64,000 bases of DNA from an uncultured Paenibacillaceae bacterium. GTDB lineage: Bacteria; Bacillota; Bacilli; Aneurinibacillales; Aneurinibacillaceae. Below, in pieces: positions 44,640-54,470 of the stretch. The position numbers and the translations under genes were made by a program. The stretch lies in assembly GCA_946478845.1 (NCBI GenBank), contig CAMLDI010000009.1:1-64000 (forward strand). Direction: 5' to 3'. The notes beneath the pieces were generated by a model. It ran no database searches. It saw only the letters and a list, made by a program, of their open reading frames with translations, and had not been told where the DNA came from. Position 1 is the stretch's first letter; each line of letters starts with the position of its first letter.

Positions 44640-45610
44640 TTGTTCGGCCCGGTTTGTTAACGACCATTCAAGATACAGGAAGAAAGAATGTAGGCAAATT
44701 CGGTGTGGCATCAGGTGGGGCCATGGATCCCTATTCCTTACGGGTTGCTAACCTTTTATTAGGAAATCCCCAATCGGCCCCCGCATTAGAAATTACCTTA
44801 ATTGGCCCGGAATTGGAGGCAAAAGAGGATTTCTGGATTTCGATTTGTGGTGGAGATTTGTCTCCGTCTATTGATGGTAAAGAGATTCCCCTATGGCGTC
44901 CTGTCCGGATTCTAAAAGGGCAAAGGCTGGGATTTGGCCCCTGTGTTACCGGTTTTCGTGCGTATCTGGCTGTGAATGGGGGATTTTCTGTCCCCTCTGT
45001 TTTAGCAGGAAGGGGAACGGATTTGCGGGGAAAAATAGGCGGATTTCAGGGGAGAGGGTTGCGAAAAGGGGACCATTTGCCTGTGGTTGATGTACAGCAA
45101 GAGCCTCGTTGTTCCTTTCGGTTAGGGGTAGAGTGGATTCCTCACTGGCAGGAAAGCCCATCTATCCGGGTAATTCGAGGTGCAGAATTTTCTTCCTTTA
45201 CAATACAAAGCCAGCAAGATTTTTTTGCCGATGTATTTCAGGTAACTCCCCGTTCTGACCGCATGGGATATCGTCTGCAGGCCAGGGATGGTTCCCCTCT
45301 CTTGCGCCAGCTTCAGGAAGATGTGATTTCTTCAGGGGTGGTGACTGGAACCATTCAGGTGCCTCCTGATGGCCAACCTATTGTATTAATGGCAGATTGC
45401 CAGACAGTGGGAGGCTATCCCCGCATTGGGGTGGTCGCTACCGTAGATTTGTCGAAAATGGCCCAGTGCAAACCCGGGGATTATGTTACCTTTGAAGAAA
45501 TCACACTGGAAGAGGCCCAGGACCTTTATATCCATCAAGAAAGAAGTTTGCGCATTCTAGGCATGTACCTGGAAAGGGAATGGAGGAAAAGCAGCCGTGT
45601 ACTCAATTGA
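44627..45610 (+). CDS. pxpC: 5-oxoprolinase subunit PxpC
   Basis: Biotin-dependent carboxylase-like KipA/AHS2 domain of 327 residues: [34 protein letters not shown] and RVIRGAEF. The ATG at 44627 has AGAGGGAGG upstream and lies inside the end of pxpB, the usual coupled arrangement. The frame is open upstream of it but that part overlaps pxpB and is not homologous to the family. Confidence 0.95.
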   Translation: MGFVVVRPGLLTTIQDTGRKNVGKFGVASGGAMDPYSLRVANLLLGNPQSAPALEITLIGPELEAKEDFWISICGGDLSPSIDGKEIPLWRPVRILKGQRLGFGPCVTGFRAYLAVNGGFSVPSVLAGRGTDLRGKIGGFQGRGLRKGDHLPVVDVQQEPRCSFRLGVEWIPHWQESPSIRVIRGAEFSSFTIQSQQDFFADVFQVTPRSDRMGYRLQARDGSPLLRQLQEDVISSGVVTGTIQVPPDGQPIVLMADCQTVGGYPRIGVVATVDLSKMAQCKPGDYVTFEEITLEEAQDLYIHQERSLRILGMYLEREWRKSSRVLN

Positions 45611-46346
45611 TCTAAATTGCGATATGGGAGAAAGTTATGGCCCTTTTATTGTCGGCAATGACCAGGCCATTTTGTCTTATATCACTTCAGCGAATATCGC
45701 CTGTGGCTTTCATGGGGGGGACCCTGCAGTCATGGAACAAACCTTAATCATGGCTTTTGAACATCAGGTGAAAATCGGCGCCCATCCTGGACTCCCTGAT
45801 TTGCAGGGGTTTGGCAGGAGAAACATGGACATCTCTCCCCGGGAGGCATATCAAATTGTCGTGTATCAAATCGGTGCCTTACAGGCTTTTGTCACAGCCT
45901 TAGGGGGGAAAATGAATCATGTGAAACCCCACGGTGCTTTATATAATATGGCTGCCAAAAACAAAAATTTGGCAGAAGCCATTGCAGAAGCCGTTTATAA
46001 AGTCAATCCAGAATTCATTCTTTATGGACTGGCAGGGAGCCATTTGGTCTATGAGGGAGAAAGAATTGGCTTATCCATTGCCCATGAAGTATTTGCAGAC
46101 AGAACCTATCAAAGGGATGGTTCCCTGACGCCTCGTTCCCATCCCCAGGCTTTAATCCATGATTCAGGCCAGGCTATTGCCCAGGTTGTATCTATGATTA
46201 AAGAGGGAAAAGTCATCGCTTTATCAGGGGAAGAGGTGCCTATGAAAGCAGACACCCTCTGTATACATGGCGATGGTGCCCATGCCCTGATTTTTGCAGA
46301 ATTAATCAGAAAGAACCTGAGAGCAGAAGGGATTCAGGTGAAATAA
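45597..46346 (+). CDS. pxpA: 5-oxoprolinase subunit PxpA
   Basis: LamB/YcsF family: [14 protein letters not shown] at the N-terminus, [10 protein letters not shown] near residue 35, [10 protein letters not shown] near 118 and [10 protein letters not shown] near 160. 249 residues is normal. GTG 45597 has TGGAGGAAAA upstream and overlaps the end of pxpC by 14 bp. It completes the pxpB-pxpC-pxpA operon. It is convergent with a lipoprotein gene, overlapping by 13 bp at the ends. Confidence 0.95.
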   Translation: MYSIDLNCDMGESYGPFIVGNDQAILSYITSANIACGFHGGDPAVMEQTLIMAFEHQVKIGAHPGLPDLQGFGRRNMDISPREAYQIVVYQIGALQAFVTALGGKMNHVKPHGALYNMAAKNKNLAEAIAEAVYKVNPEFILYGLAGSHLVYEGERIGLSIAHEVFADRTYQRDGSLTPRSHPQALIHDSGQAIAQVVSMIKEGKVIALSGEEVPMKADTLCIHGDGAHALIFAELIRKNLRAEGIQVK

Positions 46347-46786
46347 TCATTTAATTTTTCATGCCCTTGATAATACTTCCCTTTGTTTTGCAAAATCCAT
46401 TTGTTTTTTTTCTTGTAAACATTAATGGTTTGTGCCTGTCCATCGGGAAATTCCAGGATAAGGGTAAAGGTTGGGGGCAATTGAATCATGGTAAAGTCAT
46501 CCCCCATTTTCGTGGATTGATTTAATACTTGTTTCAAGGGGGGCAACTGGTCACCCGCGTATTTTTTAAGTAACGTTTTTCCGTTATCCTGGTTGTGGTA
46601 AATGGCAATTTCATTGGCATCATTGGACCCTGTATTCAACCCTTCGTCCCCTTCTGCCGCTTTTGCATTCCCTTGATTGAGAACATGGGTTTGTTCTTTA
46701 GAAGGCGAAGAATGAGGACTCTGGGGAGAACAACCTGTAAAAAATAGGGTTAGGACACAAAACAAGTTTAATAACGTATTTTTCAT
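46334..46786 (-). CDS. Putative lipoprotein
   Basis: A lipoprotein signal peptide with lipobox FTGC at residues 16-19, followed by a Ser/Pro/Glu-rich linker to about residue 55 and a small C-terminal domain of about 90 residues ([20 protein letters not shown]). No family recognised. AAAAGGAGG precedes ATG 46786. It would be anchored to the outer face of the membrane. Confidence 0.75.
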   Translation of the reverse strand: MKNTLLNLFCVLTLFFTGCSPQSPHSSPSKEQTHVLNQGNAKAAEGDEGLNTGSNDANEIAIYHNQDNGKTLLKKYAGDQLPPLKQVLNQSTKMGDDFTMIQLPPTFTLILEFPDGQAQTINVYKKKNKWILQNKGKYYQGHEKLNDYFT

Positions 46787-46872
46787 AAAAACCTCCTTTT
46801 CCCTTTTTCCAGTTCACAGTATACTTAAAGGGTAGTCTTTATTTTGACACTATAGATTGAGAGGAGAACGAA

Positions 46873-47253
46873 ATGGCTAGAGTATTTGTTATTCTTGGCA
46901 GTATTAATATGTTGATTGCCGTAGCCCTTGGTGCCTTTGGTGCCCATGTTGTACGGGATCTCATTAGTGACCATTATTATACGATTTACCAAACCGGCGT
47001 AGATTACCATATGTTTCATAGTTTAGGGATTCTTATTGTAGGCATTTTAGCCTTGAAAATTCCTGGCAAACAAATAAATTGGTCGGGTTGGCTTCTTTTT
47101 ATTGGAATTGTCATTTTCTCCGGAAGTTTATACGTCCTTAGCTTAAGTGGAATTAACGTCATTGGCGCTATTACTCCAATTGGCGGAGTATCCTTCCTTA
47201 TTGGTTGGTTCCTTCTGGCCCTTGCTGCTTATAAAAAATTGGGTAAAGAGTAA
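46873..47253 (+). CDS. ywdK: DUF423 membrane protein (YwdK-like)
   Basis: 126 residues, four transmembrane helices. ALGAFGAHVVRD near residue 19 and YHMFHSLGIL near 51 are the DUF423 signature. Function unknown. GAGAGGAGAACG precedes ATG 46873. Single gene, convergent with the YihY gene. Confidence 0.9.
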   Translation: MARVFVILGSINMLIAVALGAFGAHVVRDLISDHYYTIYQTGVDYHMFHSLGILIVGILALKIPGKQINWSGWLLFIGIVIFSGSLYVLSLSGINVIGAITPIGGVSFLIGWFLLALAAYKKLGKE

Positions 47254-47255
47254 TT

Positions 47256-48092
47256 TTAAAGCGTCTTTTTTCTCCTTTCCAGCTGGGCATTTAATTGGCC
47301 CCCTACAATCACAATCATCCCGGAAAGATAGAACCAGATCATCAGGATAATTACCCCGCCTAGGCTTCCGTAAGTTAAGGAATAATTTTTAAAGTTATTA
47401 ATGTAATAGGAAAAGCCCAGGGATACCCCAATCCAGCCAATGGCTGCAAAATTAGCCCCTACAAGAATGTGTTTTAAGGGGACTTTCCGGTTAGGGGCAA
47501 AATAATACAGCAGGGTAAACAAAAAAACTAAATAGATAAAGCTGATGGCCCAGCGCAAAATGGACCAGAGGAGGAGAAAAGTATTGGAAACTCCAAAAAA
47601 GTGGATAAAAAACTCTTCCAGCATGGTTGCGAATACAGGAAAAATTAAAGTGATCAGGATGGCTAAAACTATGCCAATGGTAAAAACAATGGATAGGAAG
47701 CGGCTAAATAACCAGGAGCGTTCCTGGGGCACATCATAGGCTTTATTTAAAGCGTAAATGACCGCATTTAACGCACTGGAAGCGGCCAATAGGGTACCAA
47801 TAAGGGAAATAAAAAGAAGGCCGCTTCTTTTTGTATTTAGTAATTGGTCCAGGGTTGAAATGAGCAAATCTGTGACACTTCCGGGCATTAATACTTCTAA
47901 CATTTCCAGTGCCCCTTCTGTAGATATAGGCAGGAACCCAAGGAGGGTCACTAGAAAGATGAAGAAAGGAAAAATGGACAAAAGCAAGTAATAGGCCAGC
48001 TGTGCCGATAAACTGGTCACATCATCATGGATAAAATGGATGACCATTTCTTTGATAAAAAGATAAACAGGGTTATTTTTTAAAGTATGCAT
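47256..48092 (-). CDS. YihY/BrkB family membrane protein
   Basis: About six transmembrane helices with SLSAQLAYYLLLSIFPFFIF near the N-terminus, WLFSRFLSIVFTIG in the middle and GGVIILMIWFYLSG near the C-terminus, the YihY (once called RNase BN) pattern. ATG 48092 has GAGGAATG nine bases upstream; ATG 48107 with GGGAG is an alternative, and the ATG at 48134 is less likely. Function is not settled in the family. Confidence 0.9.
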   Translation of the reverse strand: MHTLKNNPVYLFIKEMVIHFIHDDVTSLSAQLAYYLLLSIFPFFIFLVTLLGFLPISTEGALEMLEVLMPGSVTDLLISTLDQLLNTKRSGLLFISLIGTLLAASSALNAVIYALNKAYDVPQERSWLFSRFLSIVFTIGIVLAILITLIFPVFATMLEEFFIHFFGVSNTFLLLWSILRWAISFIYLVFLFTLLYYFAPNRKVPLKHILVGANFAAIGWIGVSLGFSYYINNFKNYSLTYGSLGGVIILMIWFYLSGMIVIVGGQLNAQLERRKKTL

Positions 48093-48317
48093 AAAAACAT
48101 TCCTCATTTTTCTCCCATTTTCTATTGATATCATGCCACGTTCGAGCCAATATCATGACACCTTTACACTTCTGAATACAAATTATCTACTTTTTGCCAC
48201 GGATTCTACAAACTAAGCACTATTACAATAGTGAGAATTGTCAGACGATTTTCCTACACATTTTGGATTGTTTATTTTATACTTTGCTTACAACCAAATC
48301 GGGGGAGGAAATAACCA

Positions 48318-48646
48318 ATGAAAAATAATGTTGGAACATTCAAATATTTTATAAATGGGGTCGTAAGCACATTGAAGAACCAGCAACAGGATCGGCAGTT
48401 GCTCCAGGGCAGGCAGATCCAATTGGAACGGAACAAGCCACAGCGAAGTCGGTGGTACAGGGAAATGTTCTTACAGAAGTTTTTCGTAAAAGAAAAAGTG
48501 TGGGAGGAAAACAAAATGAAAAAATCGGTGTACTTAAGAAAGTTACAGATTGGGATAAAACTTTTCTGGAAAGGCAAACTGGACTACCTTCATACGGGAT
48601 AGAAACGAGTTACCGTTTTCGCCCCTTTCTTGTCCTTTTGATATAA
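48318..48646 (+). pseudogene. Small gene with probable frameshift
   Basis: A strong GGGGGAGG site precedes ATG 48318, and the first about 20 codons (MKNNVGTFKYFINGVVSTL) look natural. After about 48375 the same frame becomes Gln/Arg/Trp-rich and shadow-like, while the +2 frame becomes protein-like (EEPATGSAVAPGQADPIG, then VVQGNVLTEVFRKRK) and runs to a stop at 48646. A one-base indel joining the two frames would give about 108 residues. No family recognised. Confidence 0.4.
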
Positions 48647-48691
48647 TGGAAGCAAATAAAAGTTCTAATCCATTATTTTGAAGGAGATAAC

Positions 48692-49435
48692 ATGGAATCC
48701 ATATTGCAGGTTAATCAACTTAGTGGTGGCTATTTTAAAAAACACCCTGTATTACACGAGGTAAACTTTTCTGTCGCGCCGGGAGAAATGGTTGGGCTTA
48801 TTGGCCTCAATGGGGCAGGAAAGAGTACAACAATTAAGCATATTCTTGGGTTATTAGAACCAACCCAGGGAACCATCACCATACATAATAAAACACTGCA
48901 AGAGTCCCCAGGACTTTATCGGTCCGCCTTTTCTTATGTACCAGAGACACCCCTGTTTTACGAAGATTTAACCCTTCAAGAACATTTAGAATTAACAGCC
49001 ATGGCTTATGGAATAACGAAAGAGGTATATGAAGAAAGGGTTGATCGCCTACTTGGCCAGTTTAATATGATGGAAAGAAAGAAAATGTTTCCTGCCCATC
49101 TTTCCAAAGGGATGCGGCAGAAGTTAATGATTATTAACGCCTTCCTCATAGAACCTGCCTTATATATTGTTGACGAGCCTTTTGTGGGTTTAGATCCTGT
49201 GGGCATTCGTTCCCTCTTGGATTTAATGGTAGAAAGGAAAAATGAAGGAGCAGGCATCTTAATTAGTTCCCATATTTTATCTACCTTAGAAAGGTATTGT
49301 GATCGGTTTATTATTCTCCACCGTGGCCGAATTATCGCAGCGGGCTCTCTGGATGACATCCGCAATCAGGCGGATATGCCTGGTGCATTGTTAGATGATG
49401 TCTTCTATCATCTCACCGGGGAGGCGGATAAATAA
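48692..49435 (+). CDS. ecsA: EcsA-type ABC transporter ATPase, copy 2
   Basis: Walker A GLNGAGKST near residue 39, signature LSKGMRQK near 137, Walker B LYIVDEPFVGLDP near 157 and H-loop SSHILS near 190. The SKGM and DEPFVGLDP forms are those of EcsA. AAGGAGA precedes ATG 48692. The stop overlaps the start of the permease by one base. Related to the ATPase at 34544-35299; this copy is nearer the B. subtilis pattern in motif detail, but gene order alone cannot decide orthology. Confidence 0.85.
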   Translation: MESILQVNQLSGGYFKKHPVLHEVNFSVAPGEMVGLIGLNGAGKSTTIKHILGLLEPTQGTITIHNKTLQESPGLYRSAFSYVPETPLFYEDLTLQEHLELTAMAYGITKEVYEERVDRLLGQFNMMERKKMFPAHLSKGMRQKLMIINAFLIEPALYIVDEPFVGLDPVGIRSLLDLMVERKNEGAGILISSHILSTLERYCDRFIILHRGRIIAAGSLDDIRNQADMPGALLDDVFYHLTGEADK

Positions 49436-50631
49436 TGGATACAAGAATCCTTTGGCAAAAACGCCTTGCCTCATTTATGAAAGAGGCAGCGGGTTACTCC
49501 CGTTATATTGCGAATAGCGGATCCATTGCATTCTTGATTTTTGCCTTTATTGGTGGAGCTGTTTATTACAGCAACCTTTTGCGAAACATTCCTCCTGATT
49601 TGCCTGTGGAATGGGGAATGACAATTGTCTTTGCCTTACTTCTGGCCAATGGAAAAATCCGCACATTTATGAAAGCGGGGGATCGGGTATTTATATTGCC
49701 AGCGGAAAAGTACATGGGTCCATATTTTAAGGGGGCGATTAGTTATAGCCTAATTGTTCAGTCCATCCTTCTTTTTCTTGTTCTTTTAATTGCCTGGCCA
49801 TTGTACCGCCATCACATGGGAGAGGAAACCTTGCCTTTTTTACAGGTAATGATTGCTCTCATTGTATTAAAAGCCGTAAACCTGATGGCTCTCTGGCAGG
49901 AAATGAAAATAGGCCAACGTGGAATGAAAATGTTTCATTCAATCATTAGAACCCTGGTACTGGTTCCTCTTTTATACTTTTACTTCTCCCAGGGAATTAA
50001 TACAGTATGGATTGGCGGGGTTTTTGCCCTTATTCTCGTTAGTTTCATCTATTATCGATCCATGTTCTGGAATCGTTTATTGCGTTGGGACGAGTTGATT
50101 CAAGAAGAAATAAAGGCCATGTCCCGTTTCTACCGTTTGATTAATGGATTTATCGATGTACCTGGGGTTAGTGTTACTGTTCATCGCAGGCCATGGTTAT
50201 CTGGCATCACCAACAGGTTGTCCTTTTCTCAGGAAAACACATATACTTATCTGATTTTAAAATCCTTTATACGATCTGACCTATCCGGGATTATTTTGCG
50301 TATGACTCTGATGGGGTTGGCTGTTATCCTATTAATTCCTGGGGATTGGGGAAAAGGAACAGCTTATGGCATTTTTCTTTATATGGTAGGAGTACAGTTG
50401 GTTGCACTTCGGCAAATTCATTCCCATGTATTCTGGTTTTTTCTTTACCCCGTTGATTCATCACAAAGAATAAAAGCCATCAAACGAGTGAATCTGTGGG
50501 TCCTTGGTGTGGTTTCTCTCTTATTAGCCGTTCCTTTGTTATTTAGTTTCCAATCCATTTATTTGCCTGTGTCAGCTATTTTGATCGCCTTAATTATGGT
50601 TGTTTATCTTAGAAAGAGAATAACCGTTTAA
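49435..50631 (+). CDS. ecsB: EcsB-type ABC transporter permease, copy 2
   Basis: 398 residues, about eight helices, N-terminus ILWQKRLASFMKEA and internal VFWNRLLRWDELI match EcsB. Partner of the ATPase ahead of it. The C-terminal end overlaps a convergent acetyltransferase gene by 23 bp. Two EcsAB systems within 16 kb suggest different cargos or conditions. Confidence 0.8.
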   Translation: MDTRILWQKRLASFMKEAAGYSRYIANSGSIAFLIFAFIGGAVYYSNLLRNIPPDLPVEWGMTIVFALLLANGKIRTFMKAGDRVFILPAEKYMGPYFKGAISYSLIVQSILLFLVLLIAWPLYRHHMGEETLPFLQVMIALIVLKAVNLMALWQEMKIGQRGMKMFHSIIRTLVLVPLLYFYFSQGINTVWIGGVFALILVSFIYYRSMFWNRLLRWDELIQEEIKAMSRFYRLINGFIDVPGVSVTVHRRPWLSGITNRLSFSQENTYTYLILKSFIRSDLSGIILRMTLMGLAVILLIPGDWGKGTAYGIFLYMVGVQLVALRQIHSHVFWFFLYPVDSSQRIKAIKRVNLWVLGVVSLLLAVPLLFSFQSIYLPVSAILIALIMVVYLRKRITV

Positions 50632-51109
50632 TTTTTCCAGCTCTCTTTTTATAATCTAATTCCACAGTAAATCCATACTTCATATAAAAATGGCGGATTC
50701 GTTCAAAATGGTTCCAATCAATGCTGGAAATATTTCCTGTGATGACGTTGATACTCTCTTTTTTGGCAATTTTTAATAATTGCTCCATGAGAAGGGATCC
50801 GTATCCTTTGTTGTAATCCTTAAAATGGATATGGATATCGGCAATAAAAAACTCTTTTTTCTCTACTTCGTAAAAAACATAAACGGCCAGGTGTAATGGT
50901 TCTGTACTGGGTTCTTGAGGAAAGACATAGGCGTAAATATCAGGGTCGGCATCAATTAATTGAGAGGATCTGTATATAAGGACAAGTTCCTGGTTTTTGG
51001 CCCGTTTTACAGCCAAAATCTTTCCCCCGCCCTGTTCAATTTTATTTATCTGATTTGAACATTCGTTGAAACGATGGTGTTTCGTCCACTCCTGGTACTG
51101 AGGTCCCAC
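50609..51109 (-). CDS. GNAT-fold acetyltransferase
   Basis: 166 residues with the GNAT acetyl-CoA motif as NKGYGSLLMEQLLKIA near residue 107 and the FYMKYGF end near 144. The N-terminal 60 residues are less clear. The start is GTG 51109 with GAGGG eight bases upstream. Substrate unknown. Confidence 0.75.
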   Translation of the reverse strand: MGPQYQEWTKHHRFNECSNQINKIEQGGGKILAVKRAKNQELVLIYRSSQLIDADPDIYAYVFPQEPSTEPLHLAVYVFYEVEKKEFFIADIHIHFKDYNKGYGSLLMEQLLKIAKKESINVITGNISSIDWNHFERIRHFYMKYGFTVELDYKKRAGKIKRLFSF

Positions 51110-51238
51110 TCAAAACACCCTCTTTTCTGTAATTTTTTCAAACTATTAGAAAAGACACAATTACTATTTAACAATTCAACTCATGAATTCAAAATTCCTA
51201 CAAGTAAAAGAAATATTTCACATTATTATAAAAAAAGA

Positions 51239-51279
51239 AGAAAAACCGCAATTTGTACGAAAAACTGCGGCTTTTTTCG
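51239..51279. terminator. Terminator between acetyltransferase and asnO
   Basis: A stem of about ten pairs with one bulge (51241-51250 with about 51266-51276) followed by TTTTTT on the plus strand and A run on the minus side. It would serve asnO on the minus strand. Confidence 0.6.
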
Positions 51280-51289
51280 ACAAATCTTA

Positions 51290-53137
51290 TTAAATAATAC
51301 GGATATGATAATCTTTTAACCATTGGTTCACTTGAATCAAATACGCAAAAAATTGAGGGACATTCATTAACTGCCCAAACCATGGCATATGCAGGTCACG
51401 AAGATCCTGTCGTTCTGCAAAAGAACGAAGTGCCTTTTGATCGAAAAAGGGCAATACAGGTGAATGGGGATCAGATAAAATGTCTAATACCCCTTCCCGT
51501 ACAGAAGATAAATAAGAAGGATTATGAGTTTTAGGATAGGGGCTTTTTTTCCGGGTGATAATTTCATCAGGAAGAATTCCCCTCAAGGCATGGCGCAGAA
51601 TTCCTTTCTCCCGTCCACTATAGGTTTTCATGGACCAGGGAACATTCCACATGTATTCTACAATACGGTGGTCACAAAAAGGGACGCGCACTTCTAAACC
51701 CACGGCCATACTCATTCGGTCTTTCCGGTCTAATAAAACAGGCATCCAGCGGGTTAAATTTAAGTAAAAAATTTCTCGAATGCGGGCATCCTTTTCATCT
51801 TCTCCTGGCAATCGGTCGACCTCTTCTAAGGCCTCTAAATACCGTTGCCGCACATATTCCTCGGGTTTGATTGCCTCTAATAACTCCCCAGAGTAAAATT
51901 GGATTCGATCTTTTACATTTCTCGTCCATGGGAATGTTGTCGCTTCTAAAGATTCTTTGCGATGAAACCAGGGATATCCCCCGAACACTTCATCGGCACA
52001 TTCCCCGGACAGGGTCACTGTGGCTAATTTTTTGATTTCTTTGCAAAAGAGATAAAGGGAACTGTCTACATCGGTCATGCCTGGCAAATCCCTGGCCTGG
52101 GTGGCAATTTGTAAGGATTCAAACAACTGGGGAGTATCGAAGAAATAGCCGTGGTGAATCGTTTGAAAAGCATCAGACATGATTTTAACAAAGGGGGCAT
52201 CTGGATTGGGTTGAAATTCGTTGGGGCGAAAATGCACGTCGTTATCTACATAATCCACTGAAAAGGTATGCAGGGGCCCTCTTCCTTCTTCAGTAAAGGT
52301 GTTGGCGGCAACCCCTGTAATAGCACTGGAGTCTAATCCTCCCGATAGGAAAGTAGCCACAGGAACATCAGCCACCAATTGCCGTTTAATGCTATCAAGT
52401 ACTAATTCTTTAATGGTTGCAATGGTTGTATCCAAATCGTCTTCATGGGGTTTACTTTTCAAAGACCAATAAGGATAGGCCTTCCATCCATTCTGTGAAA
52501 AATAGAGGCAATGGCCAGGCAAGAGCTCCTCGATACCGTGAAAAACTCCTTTTCCTGGTGTCCTGCCAGGACCCAGAGCAAATATTTCTGCTAATCCCTC
52601 CGTTGTAATTTCCCGTTTAACATCAGGATGGGCTAATATGGCCTTTATTTCTGAACCGAAAATGATTCGATTTTCCTTTGCTGTATAGAAAAAAGGTTTA
52701 ACCCCCATGCGGTCACGGGCCATAAACAAATCCTTCTTTTCTTCCCGCCAAATCCCAAAGGCGAAAATTCCATTTAAATAGTTAACGCACTCTTTTCCCC
52801 ATTCAATGTAAGAAACCAAAAGGACTTCTGTATCGGAAGTACTTTCAAAACGATGTCCTTTTGCCTCTAATTCACTTCGCAAATCATTGGTATTGTATAA
52901 TTCGCCATTATAAACCATTACGTACTGTTCATTTCCCCGTTTTCGTATCATTGGTTGTGCCCCCCCTACAGGATCCACAACGATGAGACGGCGGTGGGCA
53001 AATGCGGCATGTGGGGAGAGCCAAATTCCCTCTGCATCCGGGCCACGGGGAATTAAGCGATTCGCCATATTTTTCATTGTTTGTTCCTGTGAGGATAAAT
53101 TTTCTTCCCAGTCAATCCACCCTGCGATACCACACAT
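51290..53137 (-). CDS. asnO: Asparagine synthetase (glutamine-hydrolysing), AsnO-like
   Basis: The class II glutaminase domain starts with catalytic Cys2 in MCGIAGWID, with RGPDAEG and VYNGELYN following. The synthetase domain has the PP-loop SGGLDSS near residue 266 and SGECADEVFGG. Length 615 and sequence resemble the sporulation-linked AsnO (YisO) of B. subtilis. CGGAGGG precedes ATG 53137. It converts aspartate and glutamine to asparagine and glutamate in the cytoplasm. Confidence 0.9.
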   Translation of the reverse strand: MCGIAGWIDWEENLSSQEQTMKNMANRLIPRGPDAEGIWLSPHAAFAHRRLIVVDPVGGAQPMIRKRGNEQYVMVYNGELYNTNDLRSELEAKGHRFESTSDTEVLLVSYIEWGKECVNYLNGIFAFGIWREEKKDLFMARDRMGVKPFFYTAKENRIIFGSEIKAILAHPDVKREITTEGLAEIFALGPGRTPGKGVFHGIEELLPGHCLYFSQNGWKAYPYWSLKSKPHEDDLDTTIATIKELVLDSIKRQLVADVPVATFLSGGLDSSAITGVAANTFTEEGRGPLHTFSVDYVDNDVHFRPNEFQPNPDAPFVKIMSDAFQTIHHGYFFDTPQLFESLQIATQARDLPGMTDVDSSLYLFCKEIKKLATVTLSGECADEVFGGYPWFHRKESLEATTFPWTRNVKDRIQFYSGELLEAIKPEEYVRQRYLEALEEVDRLPGEDEKDARIREIFYLNLTRWMPVLLDRKDRMSMAVGLEVRVPFCDHRIVEYMWNVPWSMKTYSGREKGILRHALRGILPDEIITRKKSPYPKTHNPSYLSSVREGVLDILSDPHSPVLPFFDQKALRSFAERQDLRDLHMPWFGQLMNVPQFFAYLIQVNQWLKDYHIRII

Positions 53138-53276
53138 TTTACATCCCTCCGGCCATAAAAAAATTAATTCTATTTACCATGGTATGCGGGAACCCATTTT
53201 TTTGATGATGGGACATCACATAATTCTCTTTGCCGGGTAAAAAATAAGGGTAGGCTTTATGGAAGGAGAAGTTGGG

Positions 53277-53549
53277 ATGAAGGATAAAAAAGATGAAAAA
53301 AAACCCTTTGTGAATAATTATGGTGTAGTAATTGGGGATCATTTTTATGATTCGCCTAACTCCCCTTTAAACAATTGGAGTAAAGAGACAGACCCTGCCA
53401 TTATGTCAGGGGATCAATGGGTACATCCAACCAATGATATTGGTTGGAATACTCGGGAGAACCAGGAACTTCTTAAAGAGGGGAAACTTTCTGATAAAGA
53501 AAGATTCATGCACCCTACAAAAGATGTAAGTTATCGCAAAGATTTTTAG
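53277..53549 (+). CDS. DUF3905 family small protein
   Basis: 90 residues, with GDQWVHPTNDIGWNT and RFMHPTKDV, the paired HPT-D motifs I recall for DUF3905 proteins of Bacillaceae. Function unknown. GGAAGGAG stands eight bases before ATG 53277; the upstream ATG at 53259 is part of this site region. Terminator follows. Confidence 0.8.
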   Translation: MKDKKDEKKPFVNNYGVVIGDHFYDSPNSPLNNWSKETDPAIMSGDQWVHPTNDIGWNTRENQELLKEGKLSDKERFMHPTKDVSYRKDF

Positions 53550-53553
53550 ACCG

Positions 53554-53592
53554 AAAAAAGCAATTGAGCCAATGGTTCAATTGCTTTTTTAT
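53554..53592 (+). terminator. Rho-independent terminator
   Basis: A 14-bp stem (53554-53567 with 53576-53589) with a T run, just after the DUF3905 gene. Confidence 0.9.
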
Positions 53593-53651
53593 CTTATTTA
53601 TGTATGCTATGATAATCATCAGATGATGCTGGATAGGAAAGGATAAGAATC

Positions 53652-53876
53652 ATGGCCACCATTTTTCGTATTTGTGATGAATGTAAAACCACCAATGTAA
53701 ATACTCTCGTTCCCCGATTAAAAGAAATTGACCCCCAGGCCACGATCGAAATAGGTTGCCAATCCTACTGTGGGATTGGGCATAAGAAACATTTCGCAGT
53801 GGTGAACGGCCGGTATATTACCGGATTATCTGAGGACCAATTAATCGATAAAATATGTAAATTCCTTAGTAAATAA
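53652..53876 (+). CDS. yuzB: YuzB/DUF1450 family protein
   Basis: 74 residues. ICDECKTTN near residue 8 and GCQSYCGIGHKKHFAVVNG near 35 form the four-Cys pattern of DUF1450/YuzB, possibly thioredoxin- or ferredoxin-fold. AGGAAAGG precedes ATG 53652. Function unknown. Confidence 0.85.
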   Translation: MATIFRICDECKTTNVNTLVPRLKEIDPQATIEIGCQSYCGIGHKKHFAVVNGRYITGLSEDQLIDKICKFLSK

Positions 53877-53895
53877 AGTTTCAAATAGCGTCTCC

Positions 53896-54312
53896 TTATT
53901 TTACAATTAACACATCACAGGGAGCATGGGTACTAATGCCCTGGCTCACGGCTCCCAGCATAAACCGCTGGTATCTGTTTAAGCCCCTGGAACCAACAAT
54001 GATTAAATCCGCATTGAGTTCCCCGGCTTTATCTAAAATCATTTCCCGGGGTTCCCCTTCTTCTACAATCATATCATAAGCAATTCCCTTTTCTTCTAGG
54101 AGAGGTTTAATTTCCAAAGCTCGTTCTGTCCAATAATTGCGCATTTCTTCTTTAGATACTTCTTCATCGAAAAAGAAAATAGCGGAAAGGGAAGGATAAG
54201 CAGTAATTACGGTAATCTTCGCCCCTGTTCCTGAAGCGATATCAACAGCCCGTTCAGCAGCTTTTTTTGCGTGCTCAGATCCATCATAAGCCAGTATGAT
54301 ATGAGTATACAT
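53896..54312 (-). CDS. Universal stress protein (UspA family)
   Basis: 138 residues. HIILAYDGSEHAKKA at the N-terminus and the ATP-binding G-2x-G-9x-G loop as IVGSRGLNRYQRFMLGAVSQGIS, shown in part, place it with ATP-binding Usps. ATG 54312 has CAGGAGGG ahead; the longer frame to 54426 has no supporting site. Acts in the cytoplasm; role is general stress tolerance. Confidence 0.9.
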   Translation of the reverse strand: MYTHIILAYDGSEHAKKAAERAVDIASGTGAKITVITAYPSLSAIFFFDEEVSKEEMRNYWTERALEIKPLLEEKGIAYDMIVEEGEPREMILDKAGELNADLIIVGSRGLNRYQRFMLGAVSQGISTHAPCDVLIVK

Positions 54313-54470
54313 AGTAATCCCTCCTGGAAATGGTAGTAAGCTTAGTTTACCTTTTATTTGTATACCCGTCAAAGAAGAACTTATACCTACTATTTGGAAG
54401 GAATCAAAGGGGCATATGTGGAACAATCTTTACATATAAGAAATTGGTTTCGATTGAAGGAGGAGAAGAA

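Noticed and set aside
48218..48233. CACTATT/AATAGTG inverted repeat
   Set aside because: Only 7-bp arms in AT-rich spacer with no link to a nearby regulator gene.
53138..53276. T-box or other riboswitch ahead of asnO
   Set aside because: No T-box sequence, specifier hairpin or terminator/antiterminator pair was seen; the same is true ahead of argS.
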